NCBI RefSeq assembly: GCF_014201415.1
Contig: NZ_JACHEH010000003.1
Coordinates: 124,001-188,000, forward strand
Reading direction: 5' to 3'
DNA from: Chelatococcus composti
GTDB taxonomy: Bacteria; Pseudomonadota; Alphaproteobacteria; Rhizobiales; Beijerinckiaceae
Length of the DNA stretch: 64,000 nt
Below are positions 1-8,919 of this stretch, piece after piece (position 1 is the stretch's first letter; every line of letters begins with the position of its first letter). The position numbers and the translations under genes were made by a program. Below the pieces are notes generated by a model. The model was not told the DNA's origin. It worked only from the letters and a program-made list of their open reading frames with translations, and searched no databases.

Positions 1-396
1 CGAGGCCACGACCAGAGTGGGTCGCCCAACATGGCGTTCGAGATGGGCGCGTTTCGCCGCGATGTCGCCATGGTCGAGATCGACCAGCAAGACCTGCGTC
101 TGCAGGATGTGCTCGGCGCGGGCATCGCCAGGATTCTCGACCGTGCCTGGCACGACGAAAAGCGCCATGTCCGCGTTCGCCGCCCAGCTCGCCTGGCGCG
201 CAAGCATCTCGGCGAGCCTGTCGTCGGCGGGCAGAAACGGCGTGTGCGGAGGCGCGTCCGTCGCCCCCTTCTCGGCCAGCGCCCGCACCGGCACCAGATG
301 CTCGCAATAGCCGAACACCACGCTTGCGTAGGTCGCGATCATGTCGCGATCCGGAGCGAGCGTCGTGTCGGGGCTGCACATTGGCGCGTCCGTCAT
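1..396 (-). CDS. Phage/plasmid-type replication primase, N-terminal part (runs off window)
   Basis: An open minus-strand frame starts with ATG at 396 and leaves the window at position 1, giving about 132 residues of an unfinished protein. The segment QVLLVDLDHGDIAAKRAHLE followed by GRPTLVVAS resembles the acidic active-site region of RepB-like or prim-pol primases of phages and integrative elements; that assignment is by memory of the family. Its start codon overlaps the stop of the upstream nuclease gene (ATGA at 393-396), so the two are probably translated together. Seeing the rest of the gene would settle whether a primase or helicase domain follows. Confidence 0.5.
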   Translation of the reverse strand, partial: MTDAPMCSPDTTLAPDRDMIATYASVVFGYCEHLVPVRALAEKGATDAPPHTPFLPADDRLAEMLARQASWAANADMALFVVPGTVENPGDARAEHILQTQVLLVDLDHGDIAAKRAHLERHVGRPTLVVAS

Positions 397-1139
397 GCCC
401 AGCACCTCTCCTTCCAGGCACAGAAGCGGCATTCGAAATGCTCGGGATCCTCCGTGTGCCGGGGCAAGAGTTCGCCCGCGTCGCAGGCGCGCAGGATCCG
501 CACCGCCTTGTCGCTGGCGGACTGCGCGCGTTCGGCATCGAACGGGACCAGCTCGTGCCAGATCTCGCAGCTGTCCTTGTTGATCGCGGTGAAGAGCGCC
601 GGCGCATCGGTGAGCCCGAGATAGGCCTGATAGAGCGCGATCTGCGCCGCATAGATCGGCTTGGCCTTGACCACGCCGCGCCTGGCGATGTCGCGCCAGT
701 TCTTCGCATTGGCCGACTTGCACTCCCAGAGCGCCGGAACCGCCATGCCGTCTGGCGCGGCCACGATGACGCCATCCGCATGCCCCTGCAGGCGACCGCC
801 AGCGGCGGAAAACCCGAACTGTTCGCCATGGCGGTTGCGCGTTCTGAGATCGAAGCCGGCCTTGCGCAGCCAGCCGATCGCGAGCTCCTCGAGCACATGA
901 CCAAGCGCGAAGATGCGCAAGGAGCGCCCGGTAAATTCCGCGCCGTCGTCCTTCGGCACCTTGAGATATTCGTATTGCAGCCGTCGCTGGCAGGCATCGC
1001 CCAGCCGGCTGCCCCCGAGATAGTCGCGCGCAGGTCGCTCGGCGTTCTCGGCTGTCAGGGCGGTATCGATGAGAGCGTTCACCACGTCCGCGAAACCGGG
1101 TTTCTTCTCCCGATGGTTGAAGTCCAGAAGCGCCGCCAT
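393..1139 (-). CDS. PD-(D/E)XK nuclease, Cas4/RecB-like, with Fe-S-type cysteines
   Basis: The 248-residue protein has the core of a Cas4/RecB-type nuclease: GHAD near residues 119-122, the WECKS (ExK) motif at 138-142, and a downstream Gln in the QIALYQ helix (166). Four cysteines are placed as in Cas4 and AddB iron-sulfur nucleases: Cys50 before the core and Cys237, Cys240 and Cys246 at the C-terminus. It is probably an exonuclease that processes DNA ends in element replication or recombination. Its start overlaps the stop of the small gene upstream by one base, and its stop overlaps the primase start, so these three genes form one minus-strand operon. No CRISPR array or other cas gene is present, so a CRISPR role is unlikely. 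Confidence 0.75.
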   Translation of the reverse strand: MAALLDFNHREKKPGFADVVNALIDTALTAENAERPARDYLGGSRLGDACQRRLQYEYLKVPKDDGAEFTGRSLRIFALGHVLEELAIGWLRKAGFDLRTRNRHGEQFGFSAAGGRLQGHADGVIVAAPDGMAVPALWECKSANAKNWRDIARRGVVKAKPIYAAQIALYQAYLGLTDAPALFTAINKDSCEIWHELVPFDAERAQSASDKAVRILRACDAGELLPRHTEDPEHFECRFCAWKERCWA

Positions 1140-1345
1140 CAGAAGGGAATCTCCGTGTCGGACTTCGGTGCCGAGGTGGCCATGGCCTCCTGAAATCCGT
1201 CGATGGCGGCTTCGGCGAGCGCCCGGGCCTGCTCGGCCGAGAGTTCGTTGAAACGGGTCGCCCAGCCGATCTCGGCCATCAGCTCGCCCATGAATTTCAT
1301 GGCGGCGTGAAGCGCTTGCCGCTCGCGCGCGTCCGGATCGATCAT
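1139..1345 (-). CDS. Small hypothetical protein (68 aa) of the element
   Basis: A 68-residue acidic helical protein begins at MIDPDARERQ (ATG at 1345). An upstream in-frame ATG at 1456 would add an Arg/His-rich leader that looks noncoding, so the shorter start was preferred. It contains LSAEQARALAEAAIDGFQ and ends in TEIPF. Its stop overlaps the start of the nuclease gene (TGATG), which is the main evidence that it is real. I do not recognise a domain. It is the first gene of the leftward operon and lies back to back with the rightward genes that start at 1579, so 1346-1578 should hold divergent promoters. Confidence 0.55.
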   Translation of the reverse strand: MIDPDARERQALHAAMKFMGELMAEIGWATRFNELSAEQARALAEAAIDGFQEAMATSAPKSDTEIPF

Positions 1346-1578
1346 GAAACGCCTCCCGCGATGCGCGCGAGACGGATGAGAAACGTGGTGATGGAACCGC
1401 GCCGGGCGCGATCGAGAATTGCGATCATGGGGAATGCTCCAGCTGCCTGTCCTCACATACCGGCGCGGCTCTCGGCCTGTCGGATCGGCGGGATGGAACG
1501 TTTCATGAACACAATCTTGTGGCGAGCACGGCGCGCATCTATTTTCGCCTCACGAGCAGCTTGGCCGGAGCGATTCTG

Positions 1579-2778
1579 ATGCCTTCATTCAATCCAAGAA
1601 TTTTCACCAATCCCGATCGCCTGAAGCAAATTTCCCCGGACCGCCTGAAGACCTTCCTCTCCAGGTGGAACGGTTATTTCGTTGGTCGGGGCCTTGATCT
1701 TGCCGCCGCGCCCGTCGACGAACTGCCGCTCGAGGACATCGCCGCCATCCTGATGAACCCCGACGAGAACGTCCCCGACGCGATGGTCGATGCGCTCTAT
1801 TACGTGCATGAGACCGCCAGCCACGAGAGCATGGAGGAATTGCTCGAACAGGCCGAGGCGGCAGGAATCGCGATCGACGCAGAGCACGAACCGACCGCGG
1901 CCGATGTTTCCGTCCAGATCTGGCTCGCAAACCCGATGCTCCTGCAACGCCAGCACGCGGAAACCGTGGCCTTCAAGCGCTCGAACTTCATGTATTTCGC
2001 GGGCTCGCGCTTGGCGAAGGCAAAGAAGGACTTGCCCAAAATTTCGGATGAGGTAGCGAAAACCATCCAGGATCGGATGGACGACTGGTTCGAGAAGAAG
2101 CGCCGGGGGCGAAACAGCCGCATCTTCGTCTTTCCCCGCGACGAAAAGATCTGGATCCTCGTCCGGCACGGCAGCTCCATGCGGCGCGAGGGCAAGCACG
2201 AGGACGAGGGTGAAGGCAGCCACGCCTTCTATCGCCCGCAACAGCACGACGTGCTGATCTACGACAGCGCCACCGACGAGATGGGCGTCAATGCCTCCAC
2301 CAAGGGCGAGCGTGAACTCTACCTCAAGACCTTCGGCGAGCTCTTGTTCGGCAGCGACGCCTATTTCGACCTGGCGGAGCGTTATACGCTCGCACCGCTT
2401 CTCGAACACGGCCCCGAGGCGCTCGTCCACGACGACATCGATGGTATCGCCGGGGTGCGTCTGGTGGAATTCGGCCGCCGGTGGCCGGGCAAGGTCTCGG
2501 AGCTTGAAATCCGCAAGTCCGAGAACCTGTTCAAGGCGTTCGGCGAGAACTGGGAAAGGCGTCTGAACGGTGGGCAGTTCACGCACGCGACCTTCCGCTT
2601 CGCCTTCGAAGGCTCGAAACGCGAGCGTTCCGTGACCATCCGCCCAGCCAACATCGCCCGCTACGAGCGGCAGGAGGACGAACATCTCATCGAGGCCTGG
2701 CTGCGGGCGCGCGGCTTCTGGCGGGTTCCAGGCGAGGCGGACGAGGATGCGGATTTCGAGGTTCTGGAAAGCGCTTGA
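1579..2778 (+). CDS. Hypothetical protein (399 aa), unknown function
   Basis: The ATG at 1579 follows a GGAG at 1566-1569 and gives a 399-residue soluble protein starting MPSFNPRIF. An ATG at 1519 is possible but gives a less convincing N-terminus. There are no signal peptide or membrane segments. Visible features are a charged middle region (EKKRRGRNSRIFVF) and a C-terminal half with TKGERELYLKTFGELLFG. I cannot assign a family. It overlaps the next gene by 32 bases in another frame, so the pair is probably co-translated, and it opens the rightward run of element genes. An anti-restriction, regulatory or replication role is possible, but nothing in the sequence decides between them. Confidence 0.6.
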   Translation: MPSFNPRIFTNPDRLKQISPDRLKTFLSRWNGYFVGRGLDLAAAPVDELPLEDIAAILMNPDENVPDAMVDALYYVHETASHESMEELLEQAEAAGIAIDAEHEPTAADVSVQIWLANPMLLQRQHAETVAFKRSNFMYFAGSRLAKAKKDLPKISDEVAKTIQDRMDDWFEKKRRGRNSRIFVFPRDEKIWILVRHGSSMRREGKHEDEGEGSHAFYRPQQHDVLIYDSATDEMGVNASTKGERELYLKTFGELLFGSDAYFDLAERYTLAPLLEHGPEALVHDDIDGIAGVRLVEFGRRWPGKVSELEIRKSENLFKAFGENWERRLNGGQFTHATFRFAFEGSKRERSVTIRPANIARYERQEDEHLIEAWLRARGFWRVPGEADEDADFEVLESA

Positions 2779-3850
2779 CGATTTTTCGGACGCCGCCGCC
2801 AGCCGATGGGAATGGACGGCGACCATCGGGAACGAATTCGCAAGTGTCGAACATCTGCTGAAACAGGCAGGCCGGGTACGGGAACTGCCCTGTCCTTCGC
2901 CCGGCGGCGCGGGCTGTCCGCGCCGTGTCATTCACCATGCCGACGGCTCGATCCGCGCGGTCTGCGGCGACCGGCCCAGGGCCTGTGCCCATCTCGACCT
3001 CGATGCAGACGACATCGCCATTCTGCGCGTGGATCGCACCGACCTGGCGAAGCGCATCGCCCGGGCGCTTGGAGTTTCACCGCATCAGCCGGGGCGCGGC
3101 ACGACCGGACCGGTCACCCGCATCGGAACCCACGACATCTACGCCGGCCGCGGGTTCCCGGTATTTCTCGCACTCCCCGGCCCTTCGGCCGACGCCGATC
3201 CTCGCCCTTTCGCTGAAGTGCTCGATACCCCCGGTCCACGGCTGCTTCTCACCCCCACGTCCGTATCGCTGCCCGATGCCTTGATCACGGCCCTCGACCG
3301 GGCCGGCGTGACGCGCATGGCGCTCGCGGACATCTTGATCGTGGATGATGGGGTGTTCGCGCCAGCCCGTCCGGCAACCGAGATGTTCGCGCCACTGCGT
3401 GACGCGGTTGGGCGCGACGCGGAGGACTCGGCACAGGGGCTGGCCTGGCCGCTTCCGCCCGATGCGCGCTGGGAAGACATCACCATGCGCTTCATCGCCA
3501 ACGAGGTTCTGAATGTCACCTTCCGGGGCGAGACACGACGTTTCGAGCCCGATCAACTCGGCATGAAGAACGCAAAGAACGGCAAGCCGAAGGCCGTGTG
3601 GACCTATCTCAAGGCGTTCGCGCTGAGTGGCGGCCGGCTTGCGGTGCACAGGGGCAATCCAACGGAAACCTCGAAGCACCAGAAACAGAAGCAGGCCCTG
3701 TCCAAGGCGCTGCGCGACAGCTTCGGGATTGCCGACGAGCCCATCCCGACCGACGAGGGTAACTATGTCACCCGCTTCGTTGTCCGCGCGGATGATCTCG
3801 AACAGGGCCGCCAGGGTCAGCGCCAACGAAATTTCGCCGGGCGCCGCTGA
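2747..3850 (+). CDS. Hypothetical protein (367 aa) with N-terminal Cys cluster
   Basis: This frame begins inside the end of the preceding gene (ATG at 2747, 32-base overlap). Its N-terminal quarter carries five cysteines in the order CPSPGGAGCP, VCGDRP and ACAHLDL (about residues 49-82), a spacing that suggests a metal-binding site. The rest has no motif I know. The last codons include the palindrome CGAAATTTCG at 3827-3836, and a rho-independent terminator follows at 3881, so the two-gene unit appears to end here. The partnership with the 399-residue protein suggests a shared function, which is unknown. Confidence 0.6.
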   Translation: MRISRFWKALDDFSDAAASRWEWTATIGNEFASVEHLLKQAGRVRELPCPSPGGAGCPRRVIHHADGSIRAVCGDRPRACAHLDLDADDIAILRVDRTDLAKRIARALGVSPHQPGRGTTGPVTRIGTHDIYAGRGFPVFLALPGPSADADPRPFAEVLDTPGPRLLLTPTSVSLPDALITALDRAGVTRMALADILIVDDGVFAPARPATEMFAPLRDAVGRDAEDSAQGLAWPLPPDARWEDITMRFIANEVLNVTFRGETRRFEPDQLGMKNAKNGKPKAVWTYLKAFALSGGRLAVHRGNPTETSKHQKQKQALSKALRDSFGIADEPIPTDEGNYVTRFVVRADDLEQGRQGQRQRNFAGRR

Positions 3851-3959
3851 AAAATCTCGAAAAAATCTGGGTTGTGAAACCGCCGGGGAGCAAGGCTCCT
3901 CGGCGATTTTTCTTCGTGCCGAAGCTGCTCCAACCGCCGTCCCAGCGAAATTTCGCCGG
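3827..3959. repeat. Two copies of palindromic box CGAAATTTCGCCGG
   Basis: The 14-base string CGAAATTTCGCCGG occurs at 3827-3840 and again at 3946-3959. Its first ten bases, CGAAATTTCG, are a perfect palindrome. The copies lie 119 bases apart on either side of a terminator, and the second is about 50 bases upstream of the sigma-factor-like gene at 4010. The placement suggests binding sites for a dimeric regulator, or short iterons; no protein can be assigned from sequence alone. Confidence 0.45.
3881..3912 (+). terminator. Rho-independent terminator after the two unknown genes
   Basis: The inverted repeat CGCCGGGGAGC / GCTCCTCGGCG has a two-base loop and one G-T pair, and is followed directly by ATTTTTC. 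It lies 30 bases after the stop at 3850 and separates that unit from the sigma-like gene at 4010. Confidence 0.7.
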
Positions 3960-4009
3960 AGCCGGGTACTCGGGCCGCGTGCCCGTCCACCTGGACGAAG
4001 GCGAAAACC

Positions 4010-4615
4010 ATGGAGCAGCTTCAACAGCTTACCGATCCCACCACCCGCATTTCCCGCAATATCCGCATCCGCGCAGCGCGCCTGGCGCGCTCGGGCGCCG
4101 TGCCGGGGCTCGATGCCGAGGACATCGAGCAGGAACTGCGCCTCGATCTGATCCGGCGCGCACGGAACTTCGATCCGGCGAAATCCTCCTTCGACACCTT
4201 CGCAGATCGCATCGTCGCCAATCGCGTGGCGACGCTTGCGAGCAGCACCATGGCCATGCACGCCGAACGGGCCATGCTCTGCATCGACGCGCCGGTCAGC
4301 GATGACGACGGGGGCCTGACCCTCTCGGACGTGCTGCCCGAGGCCGCCGCACTCGATCCCGTCGACGCGTTTTCGCTCGCCCACGGTCCCGGCCTGCGCG
4401 GCGATGTCGGCAGGCTCTTGGCCGCGCTCTGCCCGGCGACGCGGCAGGTCGCGTTGGCCGTCAGCCAGCTCAGCATCTCGGAGGCAGCACGCGCGCTCGG
4501 CGTTCACCGGAGCACGATCTACGAGCGTCTGGGCAGGATCCGCGAGATCGCCACCGAGATGGGCCTCGACGGGTATTTCGAGGCTGTCCCGACAGTTGCG
4601 GCCCCGCGCCGGTAA
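4010..4615 (+). CDS. Sigma-70-like RNA polymerase sigma factor of the element
   Basis: The 201-residue protein has the layout of a short sigma factor. An N-terminal region-2-like segment contains DAEDIEQELRLDLIRRA and FDPAKSSFDTFADRIVANRV, and a C-terminal region-4 helix-turn-helix contains ISEAARALGVHRSTIYERL (about residues 156-174). Such proteins occur in alphaproteobacterial phages and integrative elements and may direct late or conditional transcription; that role is inferred. It is preceded by the terminator and the second CGAAATTTCG box, so it probably has its own promoter. It may drive the replication genes that follow. Confidence 0.75.
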   Translation: MEQLQQLTDPTTRISRNIRIRAARLARSGAVPGLDAEDIEQELRLDLIRRARNFDPAKSSFDTFADRIVANRVATLASSTMAMHAERAMLCIDAPVSDDDGGLTLSDVLPEAAALDPVDAFSLAHGPGLRGDVGRLLAALCPATRQVALAVSQLSISEAARALGVHRSTIYERLGRIREIATEMGLDGYFEAVPTVAAPRR

Positions 4616-4768
4616 GTGAGGGCAAGCACTCAAGCCAATTCATGCCGGGCCTTCGGGGGAATGAAAGACCCTCAGGGAAACACCCCGACCGCGAGCTCCA
4701 GGGCGGCGTCGGGCCCGGCAGCCGACACCTTACGGACGAGCCCTGGGCAAGACGAAAAGGAGCAGCAG

Positions 4769-5059
4769 ATGTTCAAATCCCCCCTCGAAAAACTCCGGCA
4801 GTCGACCTGGTTGGCGCCACTTCCCGATACCATCGCCATCCCGCCGCTGGCGGATCGCGCCGCGCGCACACGCCCGGTGGACCGCGCAAGCGTCGACGAC
4901 ATCGCCTTTGCCCTCGTCGCGCTCGAGGAAGAGCGCCGCAGCCTTGGCCAGACCATCATGGCGCTGGAGGACATGCTGCGCATGGCGCGGCGTCAGGGTG
5001 CGAAAGGCAGCGACAACGCCGTCGCATCCGCCGTCCGCGATCTGGAGGCGCGCAAATGA
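4769..5059 (+). CDS. Small hypothetical protein (96 aa), helical
   Basis: The ATG at 4769 is preceded by AAAGGAG (4756-4762), which decides this start over the in-frame ATG at 4616. The 96-residue product has a predicted long helix (VALEEERRSLGQTIMALEDMLRMARRQG) and no recognised domain. Its stop overlaps the next start as ATGA at 5056-5059, linking it tightly to the ATPase gene. The 153 bases before it, from 4616, hold no convincing gene. Confidence 0.6.
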   Translation: MFKSPLEKLRQSTWLAPLPDTIAIPPLADRAARTRPVDRASVDDIAFALVALEEERRSLGQTIMALEDMLRMARRQGAKGSDNAVASAVRDLEARK

Positions 5060-5952
5060 GCGCGCCCTTCCAACCCGCCCCGCTGAAGATCATCACCGCC
5101 GACGAACGCCTGCGCGAGACGCGCGGCATCAAGGGGGTGCTGACCGGCATTTCCGGCATCGGCAAGACCAGCCAGCTCTGGACGCTCGATCCCGAGCGCA
5201 CCCTGTTCGTCAATCTCGAGGCCGGCGAACTGGCCGTTCAGGGCTGGCCCGGCGACGAAATCCGGGTCCGCGACTGGGAGCGCGCCCGCGACCTCGCCTG
5301 CTGGATCGGCGGTCCCAACCCGGCGATGCGCGAGGATCAACCTTACAGCCAGCGCGACTACGACCGCGTCTGCGCCGCCTTCGGCGATCCGTCCCTGCTC
5401 GACAAATACGACACGATCTTCGTCGACTCGATCTCCGTCGCCTCGCGCATCTGCATGCAGTGGTGCAAGGGGCAGCCGCAGGCGCAGTCGGATCGCAGCG
5501 GCAAGCTCGACCTGCGGGGCGCCTACGGGCTTTTGGGCCAGGAAATGATCGGCTGGCTCACGCATTTGCAGCACACGCCGCGAAAGAACATCTGGCTCGT
5601 GGGTCTGCTCGACCGGAAGATCGACGATTTCGGCAAGCCGTATTTCGCGATGCAGATCGAGGGCTCGAAGACCGGCCTTGAGTTGCCCGGCATCGTCGAC
5701 GAGGTCATCACCCTCGCGGAAATCCGCCCCCAGGAAGGCGCGCCCTTCCGGGCCTTCGTCTGCACCACGATCAACGATTTCGGCTTTCCGGCGAAGGACC
5801 GCAGCGGCCGGCTCTCGATGATCGAGCAGGCCCATCTCGGCCGCCTGATGGCGAAGATCCGCGCGGGTTCCGGCGCGCAGGCGAGCGCCGATCTCGACTT
5901 CGATCTACCGCAGCAGCCGGCCCAGACCAATCCCATGACGAAAGGAGCCTGA
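5056..5952 (+). CDS. RecA/Sak4-type phage AAA ATPase (nucleotide-binding protein)
   Basis: The 298-residue protein has a Walker A loop GISGIGKTS at residues 31-39 and a Walker B strand YDTIFVDSIS. This is the architecture of phage AAA_24/Sak4 ATPases, which load or act as single-strand annealing recombinases beside a DUF669-like ssDNA-binding protein. That kind of partner appears to follow only three bases later, which supports the call. It is probably a cytoplasmic recombination mediator in element replication. It starts with an ATGA overlap on the previous gene. Confidence 0.75.
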   Translation: MSAPFQPAPLKIITADERLRETRGIKGVLTGISGIGKTSQLWTLDPERTLFVNLEAGELAVQGWPGDEIRVRDWERARDLACWIGGPNPAMREDQPYSQRDYDRVCAAFGDPSLLDKYDTIFVDSISVASRICMQWCKGQPQAQSDRSGKLDLRGAYGLLGQEMIGWLTHLQHTPRKNIWLVGLLDRKIDDFGKPYFAMQIEGSKTGLELPGIVDEVITLAEIRPQEGAPFRAFVCTTINDFGFPAKDRSGRLSMIEQAHLGRLMAKIRAGSGAQASADLDFDLPQQPAQTNPMTKGA

Positions 5953-5955
5953 CCC

Positions 5956-6573
5956 ATGGCGGACAGCATGGATTTCAACGGCGCCGAGACCCAGGACGCC
6001 GCATTCGACCTCATTCCGGCAAACACCCTCGTCAAGGTGACGCTGAGCATTCGCCCCGGCGGCACCGGCCCCGAGGGCTGGCTCTCCCAGAGCCGCACCA
6101 GTTCCGCCCTCTACCTCAACACCGAAGCCGTGGTGCTGGAAGGCCCCCATGCCCGGCGGCGCATCTACACCCGCATCGGATTCAAGGGAAAAAGCGTCAA
6201 CGAGCGCGGCGAGGACACCTATGCCAACCGTGGCCGCGCCCTCATTCGCGGCATTCTGGAATCGGCGCGCGGCATCAAGGCCAGCGACCAATCAGAGGTG
6301 GCACGCACGGCCCGGATGATCCGCAGCCTCGGCGATCTCAACGGGCTCGATTTCGTGGCCAAGGTCGGCGTCGAGAAGGACCGCAACAACCCCGACGATG
6401 CCGGTCGCAACGTGATCAAGGCGGCGATCGGCCCCGAACACGCGCAATATGCCGCCGTGATGGGGGCGGCGCCCTCGGCCGGCAAGGCGGTGTCGGCGCC
6501 GCCGCAAACGCCCCCGGCGCAGTCCACGCATCAGGCGCCTTCTGCCGGCGGCGCACCCTTCTGGGCGCGCTGA
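5956..6573 (+). CDS. Probable ssDNA-binding/DUF669-like partner of the ATPase
   Basis: The 205-residue protein has a compact N-terminal domain with a TSSALYLNTEAVVLEG strand and a VNERGEDTYANRGRALIRGI segment. The low-complexity tail is rich in Pro, Ala, Gln and Ser (about residues 170-200) and ends FWAR. An OB-like body with a disordered tail, next to a Sak4-type ATPase and a helicase, fits phage ssDNA-binding proteins. The family assignment is from context and general resemblance, not a decisive motif. Spacing to both neighbours is 3-11 bases. Confidence 0.55.
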   Translation: MADSMDFNGAETQDAAFDLIPANTLVKVTLSIRPGGTGPEGWLSQSRTSSALYLNTEAVVLEGPHARRRIYTRIGFKGKSVNERGEDTYANRGRALIRGILESARGIKASDQSEVARTARMIRSLGDLNGLDFVAKVGVEKDRNNPDDAGRNVIKAAIGPEHAQYAAVMGAAPSAGKAVSAPPQTPPAQSTHQAPSAGGAPFWAR

Positions 6574-6584
6574 GGGAGGCCGCC

Positions 6585-8267
6585 ATGATCCCTCGCGACT
6601 ATCAGCGGGCCGCGGTCGACGCCGCCCATGACCGCTCGGCCGAGCACGGCAATACCATGCTCGTGCTGCCGACCGGAGCCGGCAAGACCGCCATCGCCGG
6701 CTTCTATGTCGGCGAACAGGCGGAACGGGATCGCGATGCCAAGGTGCTCGTGCTGCAGCACACCGACGAACTCATCGAGCAGAACCGGTCGGCGATCGGA
6801 CAGATCTCGGGCCTCGGCACCTCGGTGGTGAAGGCAGAACAGGATTGCTGGGACGGCCCGGTGATCTTCGGCAGCGTGCAGACGCTCGCCCGGGAACACC
6901 GCCGCGCATCCATGCCGAAACTGAGCCATCTGGTGATCGACGAATGCCACCGCGCGGCCGCCGCGAGCTACCAGGCGATCCTGGCCCATGCGCGCGAGGT
7001 CAGTCCTGGCCTGAAGCTCTTGGGCCTCTCCGCCACGCCCGGCCGCGGCGATGGCCGCAGCCTGCGCAAGACCTTCAGCAATGTCGGCTATCACCTGCGG
7101 ATCGGCACGCTCATCGCGCGTGGCCTGCTGGTCCCGCCCCGGACCTTCACCATCGACCTCGGGATCGAGAATGAACTCTCCGGCATCGACAGCACCGCCG
7201 GCGATTTCGACATGCGCCAGGCGGACAAGGTGCTCAATCGCGCTGTGCTCAACGAGGCCGTGGTCGAGCACTGGATGGACAAGGCCGCCGACCGGCGCAC
7301 GATCTTCTTCTGCGCGACCGTGGACCATGCCTTAGCCGTGGCCGACGCGTTTCGGGCTGCGGGCGTTTCGGCCGAGACGATCGCGGGGGACATGCCGGCG
7401 CGGGCGCGCGCGAAGCTCATCGCCCGCTTCGACCGGGGCGAGGTTCAGGTTCTCACCAACTGCATGGTGCTGACCGAAGGCTTCGACAGCCAGCCCGTGG
7501 GCTGCATCGGCATCCTGCGCCCCATGCTGCACAAGGGCACCTTCATTCAGGCGGTCGGACGTGGCTTGCGCCGGGTGGATCCCGAACGCTTCCCCGGCAT
7601 CGTCAAGACCGACTGCATCGTGCTGGATTTTGCGGGCGCGGCACTTCGCCATGGCACGCTAGAGCAGGAGATCGATCTCGACGAGGACGAGACCCCGCCT
7701 GGCGAGCGCCCGTGGAAGACCTGCCCGTCCTGCGAGGCCGAACTGCCGCTCGGTGCCTCCATCTGCGATCTCTGCGGCTACGTCTTCACCCGCGAGATCG
7801 GCGAGAAACGCCTGCTGACCGCCTTCGAGATGACCGAGATCGATCTTCTGGATCGCTCTCCGTTCTTCTGGGTAGCGCTGCATGGCGACGGCCAAGCGCT
7901 GATGGCCAGCGGCTTCCAGGGCTGGGCTGGCGTATTCCACGACGGTACGCTTTGGCACGCGCTCGGCCGGCCCAAGGGCCAGGCGATCCGCCCCCTTGCG
8001 GTCGGCACGCGGGTGCAGGCGCTGGCGGCGGCTGACGATTTCCTGCGCATGACCGAGACCTCCAGCGCCGCCGCCAAGAGCAAACGCTGGCTTAACGATC
8101 CCGCCACCATGCGCCAGATCGAACTGCTGCAGCGCGCAGGCTTCGATACCAGCGGCATGGATTTCGGGCTTTCGAAATATGCCGCCAACTGCCACCTCAA
8201 CTTCCGCTGGAACCGCGCCGCAATCCGCGCGGCGGTGCTCCGCGACACGGGTCGTGCCGCCGCATGA
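6585..8267 (+). CDS. DEAD/DEAH-type SF2 helicase with C-terminal zinc ribbon
   Basis: The 560-residue protein carries SF2 motifs in order: Q-motif-like PRDYQRAAVDAA, Walker A LPTGAGKT (28-35), Walker B VIDECHR (about 118), motif III LSATPGRGDG, and motifs V-VI in VLTEGFDSQPVG and QAVGRGLRR. A zinc ribbon follows (CPSCEAELPLGASICDLC, about 379-396), then a C-terminal domain of unknown fold. This RAD25/SSL2-like layout is common in phage replication modules, where it unwinds origin or recombination intermediates. Its stop overlaps the next start as ATGA, the first of four such couplings in this run. Confidence 0.85.
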   Translation: MIPRDYQRAAVDAAHDRSAEHGNTMLVLPTGAGKTAIAGFYVGEQAERDRDAKVLVLQHTDELIEQNRSAIGQISGLGTSVVKAEQDCWDGPVIFGSVQTLAREHRRASMPKLSHLVIDECHRAAAASYQAILAHAREVSPGLKLLGLSATPGRGDGRSLRKTFSNVGYHLRIGTLIARGLLVPPRTFTIDLGIENELSGIDSTAGDFDMRQADKVLNRAVLNEAVVEHWMDKAADRRTIFFCATVDHALAVADAFRAAGVSAETIAGDMPARARAKLIARFDRGEVQVLTNCMVLTEGFDSQPVGCIGILRPMLHKGTFIQAVGRGLRRVDPERFPGIVKTDCIVLDFAGAALRHGTLEQEIDLDEDETPPGERPWKTCPSCEAELPLGASICDLCGYVFTREIGEKRLLTAFEMTEIDLLDRSPFFWVALHGDGQALMASGFQGWAGVFHDGTLWHALGRPKGQAIRPLAVGTRVQALAAADDFLRMTETSSAAAKSKRWLNDPATMRQIELLQRAGFDTSGMDFGLSKYAANCHLNFRWNRAAIRAAVLRDTGRAAA

Positions 8268-8463
8268 AACACCCCAATCCCCTGTCGCCCGAACTGATGA
8301 CTCCGGTCGAACGCCGCGCGGAACTCTGTCGACTGCTGGCGGCAGGGTTGGTCAGGCTGCGGATACGGGAGAACGGGCAACTCTCTGCGAAGAAGGGAGA
8401 ATTTCCGCTACACAACTCGCTCGACCGGAGCGGTAGTGCAGGTTCAACCGACCGGAGGACCGC

Positions 8464-8467
<4 letters not shown>
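8264..8467 (+). CDS. Small hypothetical protein (67 aa) between helicase and DUF2924
   Basis: A 67-residue frame has ATGA overlaps at both ends, with the helicase stop and the DUF2924 start, which is strong positional evidence that it is translated. The N-terminal half (SPELMTPVERRAELCRLLAAGLVRLR) looks like a short DNA- or protein-binding helix pair, and the tail is polar. I recall similar short proteins beside DUF2924/recombinase modules in alphaproteobacterial prophages. The function is unknown. Confidence 0.6.

Positions 8468-8915
<448 letters not shown>

Positions 8916-8919
<4 letters not shown>

Noticed and set aside
1585-2931. Long minus-strand open frame opposite the 399-residue gene
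   Set aside because: It mirrors codon bias of the real plus-strand gene, has low-complexity sequence and no motif.
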